Shown here: positions 16,121 through 26,600 of the stretch, piece by piece
Numbering within the stretch: position 1 is the stretch's first letter
How the letters are laid out: each line of letters starts with the position of its first letter
DNA from: DATFNI01 sp963712305
GTDB lineage: Bacteria; Bacteroidota; Rhodothermia; Balneolales; DATFMH01
Length of the DNA: 64,000 bases
Assembly: GCA_963712305.1 (NCBI GenBank)
Contig: CAVQHI010000001.1
Span: 1,240,001 to 1,304,000 of the forward strand
Direction of reading: 5' to 3'
Translations under genes and position numbers: made by a program
The notes under the pieces: generated by a model
What the model was told of the DNA's origin: nothing
Seen by the model: only the letters and a program-made list of their open reading frames with translations
Database searches by the model: none

Positions 16121-19100
16121 CTACCTGTTGACCTGTTTGTCTGTTACTAAAGCCTGGTAAAAGGGCTTTGGCGTAATATATCGAGTCTGATAGTGAATCC
16201 AGTCGTCTTTATGTTTTTTATAGACCGGATCGTTCTGCAATGTGGTTGGCGGTGTCGTATAATCCGGATTGGAATGTGTTGGAAGTGGAATTACTGTCCT
16301 GGAAAAGGTTGTGTTGTAGTCGCCGTCCTTTTCCCAGCCATCACCAATCATCACATAATCCCGCACCCAGCCTTTTGGAGGCAGAGGAGGTGCTTTGAAC
16401 TTGAACCGCATTTCATCGCCTGCATTCATGATAACATAACGATCATCAACCTTCTTCAAGAGTGGTTTTACATCGCCGAAACGCGTGTAATAACCGACAA
16501 GATCCTGCCATTTTGGTGTTGTTCCCACAATCGTCTGGTAATCCGGGACTTCGGGTGATGACCGGGTCGTGCGAATCATCTTTGAGTAGCCCCTTAACCG
16601 AAGGTTTGCCTTATCGGGAAGCAGCCGCTGTGTTTTCATATTACTGTTCGATATTCCTTTTGCCCACCAGATGGCATCCCAGTAGGTTTCGGTCGTTGTT
16701 GTAAGTCTGATCCGATGATCTTTTGAACCCCGGCCCTTGAACAAACCCTGCAGATTTATCAGGATCGTCTTGTTCTTTCCTTCCGGGAATCCCAGGTTGG
16801 CTTCTGCTACTCTCCAGCCGCCTTTGCCGTCAGGAACTTCAACACTGATACCCTGCGGCGGTTTAACCGATCCCTGACCTATAGCCACATTGATGGAACT
16901 GTCCGTAGGATATACCCATCCGTAGGCAACCAGCCATAATGGGCCACGATCCGGGAGATCATTACCCAGATTAATTTCGATGTAATGCTTGTGAGTTATG
17001 CCCTGATACTTAGTGTACTTGAAATGATCGAGATACTGCCCGTCTTTTTTTGCAACAACAGCGGTTACATCCTTGCCCTGATCATCCAGCACTTGCCTGA
17101 CCGGATGCAATGCTCCCGTTTCGTACACTTTCAGTTTGGGCGGTGGAAAAGCAAAACGCTCATCCACAAACGCATGTGTTCCTTCCTGATGATCAACGGT
17201 CATCAATGCCACGTAGTCAAAGAAATGTGATTCCCACAGCTCTGCAGTGATACGTATATCGTAATATCCATCCTTCGGTTTGAGCTGATCATGACCGATC
17301 TTTACCCAGTCTTCGGTCTGGCTGATGTTTGCTGTTGTCTGTGCATTGATGCGGAGTCCAAGCGGCGAACGCCAAAGGAAATCAGTTATGAAATCCATCT
17401 TCTTTCCGTTATAAGCAAACAGCCAGGGACACGAACCCTTCAATGACTGTTGATTGGTGATCGTCGTGCTGTTGCCAAGTTCCGAAAATTCAGCCTGCAC
17501 CGATCCGTTAGGCCAGATGATCCGCAACATATCCGCTTGCGAATAGGTGCCAATGCCAAAATGAACCAATGGCGAAGTGATCAGTTGACGCTGATAGATG
17601 AGACCCGACCGTGCTTCGAGGATACCACCGATCCCGAACGTATTGATCCGGCGATCACCCAATGCCTGTGAAGCACGTGGACGAATTATCTCTCCGTTGT
17701 ACTTATCTGAGCCACTGTTCACCCATTCTTCTAGGGTATTGTCGTCAGAAAGGCCAATCCAGTCCAATCGGTTGTTATTTGTCATATCGGCAACGGCGTC
17801 CACTGATACCGGATAATCCTGTTCCATTGATTTCAGCGTTCCGTCAGGATTACTCAACCATACATGAGAATGGCCCGCTGCACTTACGAGCAGATCCAGC
17901 CGGCCGTTATTATCAAAATCCTGGGCGAAAACCCGACCAAAACCCGGTTTCACTTTTGATATCGATAAGGCCCATTTTTCAATAGTGGAAGTTGTCCACT
18001 GCTGTTTCGTTTGATCGTACGTTAATTGGTCAACATTGCCATTTCTTTTAAGCAGGATAATATCGAACTGTCCATCACCGTCGAGATCAGCGATGGTAAA
18101 TCCGAGGACATCGGATGGTAATTGACTGGCTGATACTTCCTGGAATTTACCCATTCGATCATTCAGGTAAATGTCGAGCTTTCCTGTTTGATCCAGTATC
18201 GCTGCATCGGCATCCCCGTCATTATCCAGATCCGCCCACTGGAAATCGACCATTCCATTTATTTCGGTGAATAGGGGAACTTTAGAAAATGTGTTGTCCC
18301 CATTATTGCGAAATTCTACGGCTGGACCATTTAATGTTGATAATACAAGATCCAGATCGCCATCCAAATCTACATCAGCCGTCCAGAGACCATTATATAA
18401 CCCATTTGTAACAGATGCGGGCAATTTAAGAGTCGAAGTGACATCCTTGAAACTGCTGTCCGGTTGCTGTTGATACAGTCGAAATCCCTTAGATCCAGCT
18501 ACCGCGAGATCGTTCTGAAAGTCATAGTTATAATCAATGGATGCGGCAGAATGATAACCTAAAGGATTATCACCCGGGAAATTAAGAGTTTTGCCATCGC
18601 TTAAATGGATTTTGGAATCTGCGATTTCCCATAACAACGGCACACGTCCGCCGGTGAGCGATATGACTCCCACAAAAGATGCTTTTGCCGGCAGCTTCTG
18701 ATCGATTGACCCTTTGTTGAAAGCAAGCTTCGAATCGATTAACGCCGCCGATGCTTTAGGGGCCGGCAGCTTCAGAAAATGCCGAATCAGAAAACCAATT
18801 TGATTAGGAGGCAACTGAATTTGACTCAAATTATTTTGGTATTCTGGCAATTGCTGAAGGACGTTCTCCAGGAAGGCCAGTTCAACTGTCAGGTTTTGAT
18901 AATCTTCCTTATTAATTAGACTGCCCACTTTATCCAATTCCTGGCGCACGCCTATCGGCCATTTGGTTTTTCTGCTTTGGAACTGATCCAATCCATCCCT
19001 TAAACCCGACTTATTCTTCTGCCGGGCAGCGAACCTCATTTCTTCAAGCGTGATTACCAGGTTCTCCGGATACAGTTTTTTCAGATCCATGAGAAGCTGG

Positions 19101-19633
19101 CGAATCTCTTTATCATTATCCGAGCTGTTCTGGCGTTCCAGTTCCTGGATTAATGCGAAATGAATAAAAGGATCGTCAGGAGCCAGTTTCACCGCCTTTT
19201 GCATATCTGCGATAGCCTCTTCAATTTGGCCCTGTTGACTTTTCAACAAACCCATGAGGTACTGAATTTGGCCATTATCAGGGGCCAGGCTCAACGCTTT
19301 TGACAAACGGTTTTGAGCGAGATCATAGTTGCCCTGCCGCATGGCAAAAACACCGAGGTTGGTCCATACGGCGGGTTCATCCGGATAGAGCTTCGTGATC
19401 TCAAACATTTTGTTGTATGCGAAAAGAGCATTATCCGTCTGCTCTGCAGCCAAGCCGATATAAAAATCGGATACAGCTTTTTTGTAGTTCTCCGAATCCT
19501 GGGAACTTTCAGCTTCTTTTTTACTGCAGCCGGCAATGAGTAATCCCGCCAAAATAAGCAGCGGGAGGTAATGGAAACCAACCTTAATGTGAGAATTGAT
19601 CTCCTTAAATTTCACGTTTAACCGAATCATCAA
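16121..19633 (-). CDS. TPR + VCBS + UnbV lipoprotein (1170 aa)
   Basis: The signal peptide ends in a lipobox (LLIAGC, near residue 36). Tetratricopeptide repeats follow (about 60-170; TNLGVFAMRQGNYDLAQNRL is one). FG-GAP/VCBS repeats with calcium loops (DVDLDGDLDLVLS, DLDNDGDADAAIL) run from about 370 to 640. An ASPIC/UnbV segment (SPLVHFGIGTYSQADMLRIIWPNGS) lies around 700, and a beta-rich ~420-residue tail follows that I do not recognise. The N-terminal start could be MMIRLNV or an inner Met. It leads the unit with the CRTAC1 and RnfD-like genes. A surface binding or scaffold role is inferred only from the domain types. Confidence 0.85.
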   Translation of the reverse strand: MMIRLNVKFKEINSHIKVGFHYLPLLILAGLLIAGCSKKEAESSQDSENYKKAVSDFYIGLAAEQTDNALFAYNKMFEITKLYPDEPAVWTNLGVFAMRQGNYDLAQNRLSKALSLAPDNGQIQYLMGLLKSQQGQIEEAIADMQKAVKLAPDDPFIHFALIQELERQNSSDNDKEIRQLLMDLKKLYPENLVITLEEMRFAARQKNKSGLRDGLDQFQSRKTKWPIGVRQELDKVGSLINKEDYQNLTVELAFLENVLQQLPEYQNNLSQIQLPPNQIGFLIRHFLKLPAPKASAALIDSKLAFNKGSIDQKLPAKASFVGVISLTGGRVPLLWEIADSKIHLSDGKTLNFPGDNPLGYHSAASIDYNYDFQNDLAVAGSKGFRLYQQQPDSSFKDVTSTLKLPASVTNGLYNGLWTADVDLDGDLDLVLSTLNGPAVEFRNNGDNTFSKVPLFTEINGMVDFQWADLDNDGDADAAILDQTGKLDIYLNDRMGKFQEVSASQLPSDVLGFTIADLDGDGQFDIILLKRNGNVDQLTYDQTKQQWTTSTIEKWALSISKVKPGFGRVFAQDFDNNGRLDLLVSAAGHSHVWLSNPDGTLKSMEQDYPVSVDAVADMTNNNRLDWIGLSDDNTLEEWVNSGSDKYNGEIIRPRASQALGDRRINTFGIGGILEARSGLIYQRQLITSPLVHFGIGTYSQADMLRIIWPNGSVQAEFSELGNSTTITNQQSLKGSCPWLFAYNGKKMDFITDFLWRSPLGLRINAQTTANISQTEDWVKIGHDQLKPKDGYYDIRITAELWESHFFDYVALMTVDHQEGTHAFVDERFAFPPPKLKVYETGALHPVRQVLDDQGKDVTAVVAKKDGQYLDHFKYTKYQGITHKHYIEINLGNDLPDRGPLWLVAYGWVYPTDSSINVAIGQGSVKPPQGISVEVPDGKGGWRVAEANLGFPEGKNKTILINLQGLFKGRGSKDHRIRLTTTTETYWDAIWWAKGISNSNMKTQRLLPDKANLRLRGYSKMIRTTRSSPEVPDYQTIVGTTPKWQDLVGYYTRFGDVKPLLKKVDDRYVIMNAGDEMRFKFKAPPLPPKGWVRDYVMIGDGWEKDGDYNTTFSRTVIPLPTHSNPDYTTPPTTLQNDPVYKKHKDDWIHYQTRYITPKPFYQALVTDKQVNR

Positions 19634-19675
19634 CTGTTGTAATCAATTATAATTTTTGGGTATAAGATGAGGAGG

Positions 19676-19703
19676 CCTCCAAGGTTTTTGGAATCCCTGG
19701 AGG
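19676..19703 (-). terminator. Hairpin between the AhpD-like and TPR-VCBS genes
   Basis: A 9-bp stem with one mismatch (CCTCCAAGG/CCCTGGAGG) spans the 79-bp gap after the AhpD-like gene. No T-run follows on the minus strand. It may partly separate the VCBS array from the TPR-VCBS unit. Confidence 0.35.
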
Positions 19704-19712
19704 TCTTACTAT

Positions 19713-20252
19713 TCATCGTTCACGTACGTAACCAATGGTAGCCAGCACTTTCCCATCTTCTATATAATCGGCCGGATCCTGCGGAGCCCATGTCCCAAGT
19801 CCGTCCACATACCGGTTATACATGCAAAAAGCAGCGGCAATCAAAACCGTGTCATGGATCTCCTGATCGATGGCTCCCTCATCACGGGCGCGTTTGATAT
19901 CATCAGGTGTGACAGCCTGTCCTGTCTGTTGTACTTTACCTGCTATATTAAGCAATGCCTTCATTTTAGGAGACACACCGGAACTCTCCAGATCATCAAT
20001 AACCTCATCCAGAAACGGTGCCTGCTCCTTCAAAAGCTCACGCGCGGCTGCTCCATGAGAGTTCATGCAAAACGTACACTCGTTCCTTGACGATACAAAA
20101 GAGGCGATCATTTCTCTCTCCCCCGGTGTCAGTGTCGAGGGTCCGCGCAATAACTCCTGAGCCAGTTCTGCAAGCGGTTTCGCAGTACGGGTAAACTGTT
20201 TCAACAATCCAGAGATCCCGGGTAGCTGATTCGTCAATTCAATGTGAGCCAT
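19713..20252 (-). CDS. AhpD-like carboxymuconolactone decarboxylase family protein
   Basis: Protein of 179 aa, cytoplasmic, all-helical by sequence. It carries the AhpD-type redox motif RNECTFCMNSHGAAARE, in which Glu, CxxC and His form the proton relay of alkylhydroperoxidases. The length matches peroxidase-related AhpD family members. The start overlaps the end of the preceding VCBS gene by 14 bp, so it is translated from the same message. Reduction of a peroxide is the likely reaction, but the electron donor is unknown. Why it sits in a VCBS array is unclear. Confidence 0.85.
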   Translation of the reverse strand: MAHIELTNQLPGISGLLKQFTRTAKPLAELAQELLRGPSTLTPGEREMIASFVSSRNECTFCMNSHGAAARELLKEQAPFLDEVIDDLESSGVSPKMKALLNIAGKVQQTGQAVTPDDIKRARDEGAIDQEIHDTVLIAAAFCMYNRYVDGLGTWAPQDPADYIEDGKVLATIGYVRER

Positions 20253-23200
20253 GTGTGTTCTCCGTAGTTTGATTATCGATAGTTAGATTCTCCGATCGTG
20301 AGCCTGAACGTTCTGAATGGAACACCATGAGCGAATCGTTGTTGCGGGCAACAACGATTATAGAACCGTAGCGAAAATCAGTAATGGATTTCATATCACG
20401 AATCTGACCATGCACAACAAATCCACTCCCATCGAGAGGTACCTTTCGAAAATCACCGTGTCCATTGCCGGCCAGCACCGATCCATAACTTGCGTCATAA
20501 CGGCCTTGTCCGGTTTTGACAGCATAAAAATTACCACCAAGCAAAAGGTCCAGATTACCATCATTATTATAATCAATCGGCAGGATGGAATATACCGGGG
20601 ATAATTGTGCGGTAAACGGAAGTTTTTTAACCGTAAACGTCCCATTCCCATTGTTGTGAATATAACTCGATTGAAGCGTATATGCTTCCTTTATTTCTGC
20701 TCCGTCCAGTTGATCTTTTATAAAGATATCATTGACTGTGCTGTTGGCATAATCGAAATAGTTTGGAAACTTGATTTTTAGCTCTGGTATCTGCGCAAGC
20801 AGTTGGTTGAGTCGTGCAACAGGGTAACTTGTTCCCTGCACGTAATGGGTTATGATGGGATCAAGGGTTCCGTTCTGATCAAAATCTTTCAGGTAAAGCC
20901 GAACCGGCTCGTTTTTTGAAGCCTTTAATTGTGAATTCGTGCCCAGGTTTCCGGCCACAAAATCAATGTTCTCATCATTGTCAAAATCACCGGAAGCGAT
21001 ACAATTCCACCATCCGTTTGTCTTAGAAAGTCCGTCTTTCGTGGTCAAGTTTTTAAAACCTGATCCTGTGTTTTCAAACATCGTCACTGGCATCCACTCT
21101 CCGACTACAACCAAATCGGGTTTGTGATCGTTATTGATGTCCGCCCACACGGCATCGGTCACCATTCCTATATTTTTCAAACCCGGAGCAAGACGACTTG
21201 TCACATCAACAAAGTGTCCCCGACCGTCATTTTCAAGAAGATAGCTGCGCGGTGATTCACCGTAACTCCAGGCAACAGAACGTCCACCGACGAACAGATC
21301 CAGATCTCCGTCACCATCGAAATCAGTTGGAGTTACACAGGAACCATTTTCAAACATAGCCGGCAATGCATGGATATCCCTTGTAAAATGTCCGGAACCA
21401 TCATTCAGATACAGGCGGTCCTCCAACCGGCTATCCTGACCGGAAAATTCATCTCCACCGCTTACAACGTACAGGTCGGGATGACCATCGGCATTGGCAT
21501 CAAAAAAAACGGCCCCCACATCTTCAGAACTGCTATCACCGGCTATTGAAGGTTCATTTGCTGCTTTAAAACGGCCATCTTTTTGCTGGATAAAAATCTC
21601 TCCGGATTGCCCACTTGCGCCTCCAATATAAAAATCACTGAGCCCGTCTCCATTCACATCACCCACAGCCAGTTTTGGTCCTTCCGTCGACAGCATGTGC
21701 GGCATTAACGGTTGCCGTTCAAATTCATTGAACTTGTTTTCCCTATGCCGGTATTTGATTCCCAGGGTTTGTGTCAAATTCCTGAAAGCGGGCTTGTTCC
21801 ATTTTTTTGAAGGGTAAGTATAATGATCCGTTGCCTGATCCTGTTTTAAAATAATCTGCTGATCTGCCTGTACATTGGTTAGCCCCTGTTTCGTTCGGTT
21901 CGGCCAGATCACCATCAGGGAATCGGCATGCTGCTCTTTGCCCAGACCGAATAACAGATTGTAGCCGACAGATGACTGAAAACCCCGTGTAGGCATTTCC
22001 TCCTGTAGCATGGCCTTGCCGGCCGAATAAATAATCACTTTGGTTCCGATCCCTCTTGTATTTTTACCTTCACCTGCCAGTCTCACCTTAAGCCAGTGAT
22101 GATCTCCCCCCATCTGGTTTGTATTATTTTGATAGATAAAAGCGGGCATATTCACATTATTAACCACAAGATCGAGGTCACCGTCATTATCCAGATCAGC
22201 ATAAGCTGCACCGTTGGAAAACCCCGGTTGATTAAGCCCCCATGCTGCAGTGCTGTCGCTAAGATCCAACCCGCCCCTGTTGACGAATACATGATTGGGG
22301 ATTTTCACCCCGGGCATCTTATCGATAACAGATATATTCTTGCCGTTAATACCCCTCATTAACGAGCGCTGGACATTATCCTGTGTGATAAATGAGATAT
22401 AGTCGAGATTATTTGGCCGGCGATAGATACCATTGGTGATGTAAATATCCTTGTTGCCATCGTTATTCAGGTCACACATCAAGGCGGACCAACTCCAGTC
22501 CGTTGCTGAGATACCTAAAGCGCTTCCTATTTCACTGAACAACGGCGTTCCGTCATGATCATATCCACGATTCAGCTGAAACGTATTCCGTGCATACTGA
22601 TAATAATAACCGTAGTTCAACTTTATTTGGGCAACCTTGTAATTATCCGGACCTCCGGAAGTTTGATAGGTTGCCTCATCAGGTGGAAGCATATCAAGAG
22701 ACAGGATATCGACGCGTCCGTCGTTATTCAGATCTGCAATGTCATCCCCCATCGAAGACTGACTCGTGTGTCCGATGGATTTTCGGATGCTTTCCGTGAA
22801 CGTACCATTTCCATTGTTGTAATAGAGATAATCATTCTCATGAAAATCATTACCAATGTAGATATCAGGCCAGCCATCATTATTGATGTCGCTGATGGCG
22901 ATACCGAGGCCGAAACCTACGGCTCCGCTATAAATACCCGCTTGCTTTGTTACGTTTGTAAAATGCCCATCATCATTCCGATATAACCGGTCCCCGGCCT
23001 TGGGATCAGGAATATTACGCCGCGATGCCGGGCCATAGGACTTTGCGTTGTGTATCGAATGATTCAACAGATACATATCCAGATCACCATCACCATCATA
23101 ATCAAAAAAAGCAGCCTGCGTAGAAAATCCCTTGAAATTAAGTCCGTATTTTACAGATTCCTCGGTAAATGTGCCGTTTTTATTATTGATAAACAGTAAA

Positions 23201-23670
23201 TTTCCACCCTTCTTATCAAGATAATCGACCCGGCAAACATAGATATCGAGCCAGCCGTCGCTGTTCACATCGGCCATAGTCACTCCTGTCGTCCAGCCGC
23301 CATCCCCACCACCCACACCCGCTTTATCGGTGATATCTTCAAAGTGCATCTTCCCTTTATTCAAGTAGAGCTTGTTGCCATGCATATTTGATGTCAGGTA
23401 AATATCCGGAAGCCCGTCGTTATTGATATCTCCAACAGCAACACCACCACCATCATAAAAGTAGAGATAGTTGATCATGTTAAAATCCGGCTCGTCTTTT
23501 ACTGTATTTTCAAATGCTACTCCGGTTTGAGATGGTGAAAGAAGCCTAAATCGTTTCTCAGTCCTATTCGAGCAGGCTGCAAAGACAAGCATACTTGTTA
23601 TAAGACAGAACAGCCTGATTTCGAGAGCTGCACTGCCATATAAGTTTATCAGTGAAAAGAATCTTGTCAT
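20239..23670 (-). CDS. VCBS/UnbV array protein 4 (1143 aa)
   Basis: A lipoprotein signal ends in LVFAAC (near residue 33). The first half holds FG-GAP/VCBS propeller repeats with calcium loops (DINNDGLPDIYLT, DYDGDGDLDMYLL). An ASPIC/UnbV segment follows (about 530-600, GYNLLFGLGKEQHADSLMVIWPN), then a second propeller (from about 660) with DVNGDGLSDFYIGG and DFDGDGDLDLFVG. The C-terminus has the array-specific YDASYGSVLAGNGHGDF and VHGQIRDMKSI. It overlaps the next upstream member by 4 bp (ATGA). It diverges clearly from the other three members, so it is an older copy. Likely exposed on the cell surface and associated with the SusCD system upstream. Confidence 0.88.
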   Translation of the reverse strand: MTRFFSLINLYGSAALEIRLFCLITSMLVFAACSNRTEKRFRLLSPSQTGVAFENTVKDEPDFNMINYLYFYDGGGVAVGDINNDGLPDIYLTSNMHGNKLYLNKGKMHFEDITDKAGVGGGDGGWTTGVTMADVNSDGWLDIYVCRVDYLDKKGGNLLFINNKNGTFTEESVKYGLNFKGFSTQAAFFDYDGDGDLDMYLLNHSIHNAKSYGPASRRNIPDPKAGDRLYRNDDGHFTNVTKQAGIYSGAVGFGLGIAISDINNDGWPDIYIGNDFHENDYLYYNNGNGTFTESIRKSIGHTSQSSMGDDIADLNNDGRVDILSLDMLPPDEATYQTSGGPDNYKVAQIKLNYGYYYQYARNTFQLNRGYDHDGTPLFSEIGSALGISATDWSWSALMCDLNNDGNKDIYITNGIYRRPNNLDYISFITQDNVQRSLMRGINGKNISVIDKMPGVKIPNHVFVNRGGLDLSDSTAAWGLNQPGFSNGAAYADLDNDGDLDLVVNNVNMPAFIYQNNTNQMGGDHHWLKVRLAGEGKNTRGIGTKVIIYSAGKAMLQEEMPTRGFQSSVGYNLLFGLGKEQHADSLMVIWPNRTKQGLTNVQADQQIILKQDQATDHYTYPSKKWNKPAFRNLTQTLGIKYRHRENKFNEFERQPLMPHMLSTEGPKLAVGDVNGDGLSDFYIGGASGQSGEIFIQQKDGRFKAANEPSIAGDSSSEDVGAVFFDANADGHPDLYVVSGGDEFSGQDSRLEDRLYLNDGSGHFTRDIHALPAMFENGSCVTPTDFDGDGDLDLFVGGRSVAWSYGESPRSYLLENDGRGHFVDVTSRLAPGLKNIGMVTDAVWADINNDHKPDLVVVGEWMPVTMFENTGSGFKNLTTKDGLSKTNGWWNCIASGDFDNDENIDFVAGNLGTNSQLKASKNEPVRLYLKDFDQNGTLDPIITHYVQGTSYPVARLNQLLAQIPELKIKFPNYFDYANSTVNDIFIKDQLDGAEIKEAYTLQSSYIHNNGNGTFTVKKLPFTAQLSPVYSILPIDYNNDGNLDLLLGGNFYAVKTGQGRYDASYGSVLAGNGHGDFRKVPLDGSGFVVHGQIRDMKSITDFRYGSIIVVARNNDSLMVFHSERSGSRSENLTIDNQTTENTHGSH

Positions 23671-26600
23671 TGAGTCTTATTTCTTGCTCCTGATTGATGA
23701 CCCGATTTATTGCCGGGTGTCCAGTCGAATATTTTCAGCGGACCAAAGTTTTTTGCTGTAAGTACGAGGTTTTTCCCATCGGCATCATGTATAAATTCCA
23801 TATCACGAACCTGGCCGTGTATGATAAATCCACTCTCCATCAGTGGAACCACCCAAAGATGCCCATGACCGTCTCCTTTTAGTAATGTCCCATAGCTGGC
23901 ATCATAACGGCCCTGTTCATTTCGTACGCCATCGAAATTTCCTGCAAGGATGACATCCTTATTACCATCGCCGTTAAAATCACCGGTAAGAATCGCATAT
24001 GTCGGGCTCAGCTGTGCTTTGGCTGGCAGAGGAACCACACGAAATTTTCCGTTACCCAGATTTTCGATGTAACCAGAGGCAAATGTGTACGCATTATCAA
24101 TCTTTGCATCACGAAGTTTTTTGGCTGGAAAGATTTGTTCAACCGTTTTACCCGCATAATCCGGATACCCTGGAAATTTCTTTTTATACGAGAGCATTTG
24201 TGCGAGTAACTCGTCGCGGGTAGCTAATGGATATCGTTTCCCATCCTCGACATAAGTCAGGATTGGATCCTGAATACCATTGTTATCAAAATCATTCAGA
24301 TACAGACGCAGGGGAGCTGTTCTGGATGTATGCAGCAACGAGTTCATGCCAAGGTTTCCCGCGATGAAATCCACTCGACCATCACCGTTAATGTCGGCGG
24401 CTTTGATCACATTCCACCAGCCGTTACTGCTGTCCAATCCATCCTGATCCGTTACATTTACGAAGTGTCCCTTTTCATTATGGAATATGGTAATCGGCAT
24501 CCACTCACCAACAACGATGAGATCGGGCCACCCGTCACCATCATAATCGGTCCAAATAGCATCTGAAACCATCCCGATCTTCGAAAGGCCCGGAGCCAGT
24601 TTATCTGTAACATCGCGAAAATGTCCGGTTCCGTCATTCTGAAGCAAGTAGCTCCTGGGCACGACGCCATATTGACCGGACACTGACCGGCTTCCTACGA
24701 AAAGATCCATATCGCCGTCGTGATCAAAATCCGAGGCTGCAACACACGACCCATTGGCATATATATCCGGCAAGAATCCTACAGACTTGACAAACCGGCC
24801 ATCTCCGTAATTAAGGTACAGGCGATCTTTGAGTGCAGGAGCATGGCCAACATCCTGATCTCCACCGCTCACTACATACAAGTCCGGCTTACCGTCACCA
24901 TTAGCATCGAAGAAGGTTGCTCCAATATCTTCGCTCGATACATCAACGGCAAAGACTGCATCACTTGTACTTGCAAACTGTCCATTCTTTTGCTGGACGA
25001 ACAGCTTGCCGGGTTGTCCCTTTGCACCGCCCACATAAAAATCCTGAAGGCCATCTTTATTTATATCGGCAACGGCCAGTTTCGGTCCCTCTTCCGAAAG
25101 CAGATGTGGCATCAACGGCTGCTGCCAGAATTCGACAAAGTTATTCTCATTGTGTTCGTAATCGATCTTATAACGACCTGTGATGTCATCAAACCATGTA
25201 GCATGAAACAGATTTCTTTTAGCATAATTCCATAAACCCTTTGCTTCCTTCTGATGTAGATTGAGCTGCTGATCTGTTTTTACATGCTCCAGCTTTTGCG
25301 TTTTCCAATCCGGCCAGATGACCCGCACAGAATCAAGCTCTGTAATCTTCCCTAGACCAAAATGCATGACCGGATCCACCGACGACTCAAAACCACGAGA
25401 TAGCATTTCTTCGTGGTAAAACTCATGCCCTCTTTTATAGAGATATACCTTGGTTCCTATTCCAAATGTATTGGCGCCAGCCCCGATCAACTTAACACGT
25501 AAATAATGATGATCCGCCGCGGCGGACTGTGTATTATTTCGGTAGATGAAAGACGACATGTTGGAATTGTTAACAATCAGGTCCAGATCACCGTCATTAT
25601 CCAGGTCTGCATAGGCAGCGCCGTTTGAAAAGCTAGGTTCTGACAATCCCCATGAACTTGTCTCATTCGTAAAAGTCAGGTTTCCATTGTTTTTGAAAGC
25701 AAAATTGGAAACTTTCCCGGACGGCATCAGATCAAGAAGTTTGAGTGTTTCGTCATTCAATCCCTGATCTAATTGTGCCCTGACGCCATGCTTAGAAACC
25801 TTATGGACATAATCGAGATCGTTGGCACGGCGCTGAATGCCATTGGTTATGTACACATCCTTCCATCCATCATTATCAAGATCGCACAACAACGGTGCCC
25901 AACTCCAGTCGGTTGCCGCCACGCCCGCCATAGGACTGATATCACTGAATAATGTGCCACCAGACAGATCAACACCGCGATTTAACTGCAGTGTGTTTCG
26001 TGTATTTTGATAGTAGTACCCCGCCTGCAGCTGAAGAAGACTGATAAGGTATGGCAACGGCTCTGATGAGCTCTTCAATATCTTTTCATCAGGCGGCAGC
26101 ATGTCGACCACCATCAGGTCCAGGCGACCATCATTATTAATGTCACTGATATCGCTACCCATGGATGAGCGGCTGGTATGTCCCATCGACTGTGTGATGG
26201 CGTCCACAAATCTGCCATTGCCGCGGTTGTAATACAGGTAATCGTTTTCCTGAAAATCGTTGCAGATATAAATATCGGGCCAGCCATCGTTATTGACATC
26301 CCCAACGGAGGCCGACAACCCGTACCCAACAGCACTGCTGCGAATACCGGCCTGTTTTGTAACATCCGTAAAGTGGCCATTATCGTTTCTGTAGAGTTTG
26401 TCACCCGCCTTTGCATCTGATTCTTTTCGAAGGATCATGGCATTTTGCATACCGGGTGTCAAAACCGAATGATCAACCAGATACATATCGAGATCACCAT
26501 CACGATCGTAGTCGAAGAATACAGCTTGGGTGGACAAACCCACATGGGCTAAGCCGTACCTGGCAGCTTCCTCGGTAAATGTCCCATTTTTGTTGTTAAT

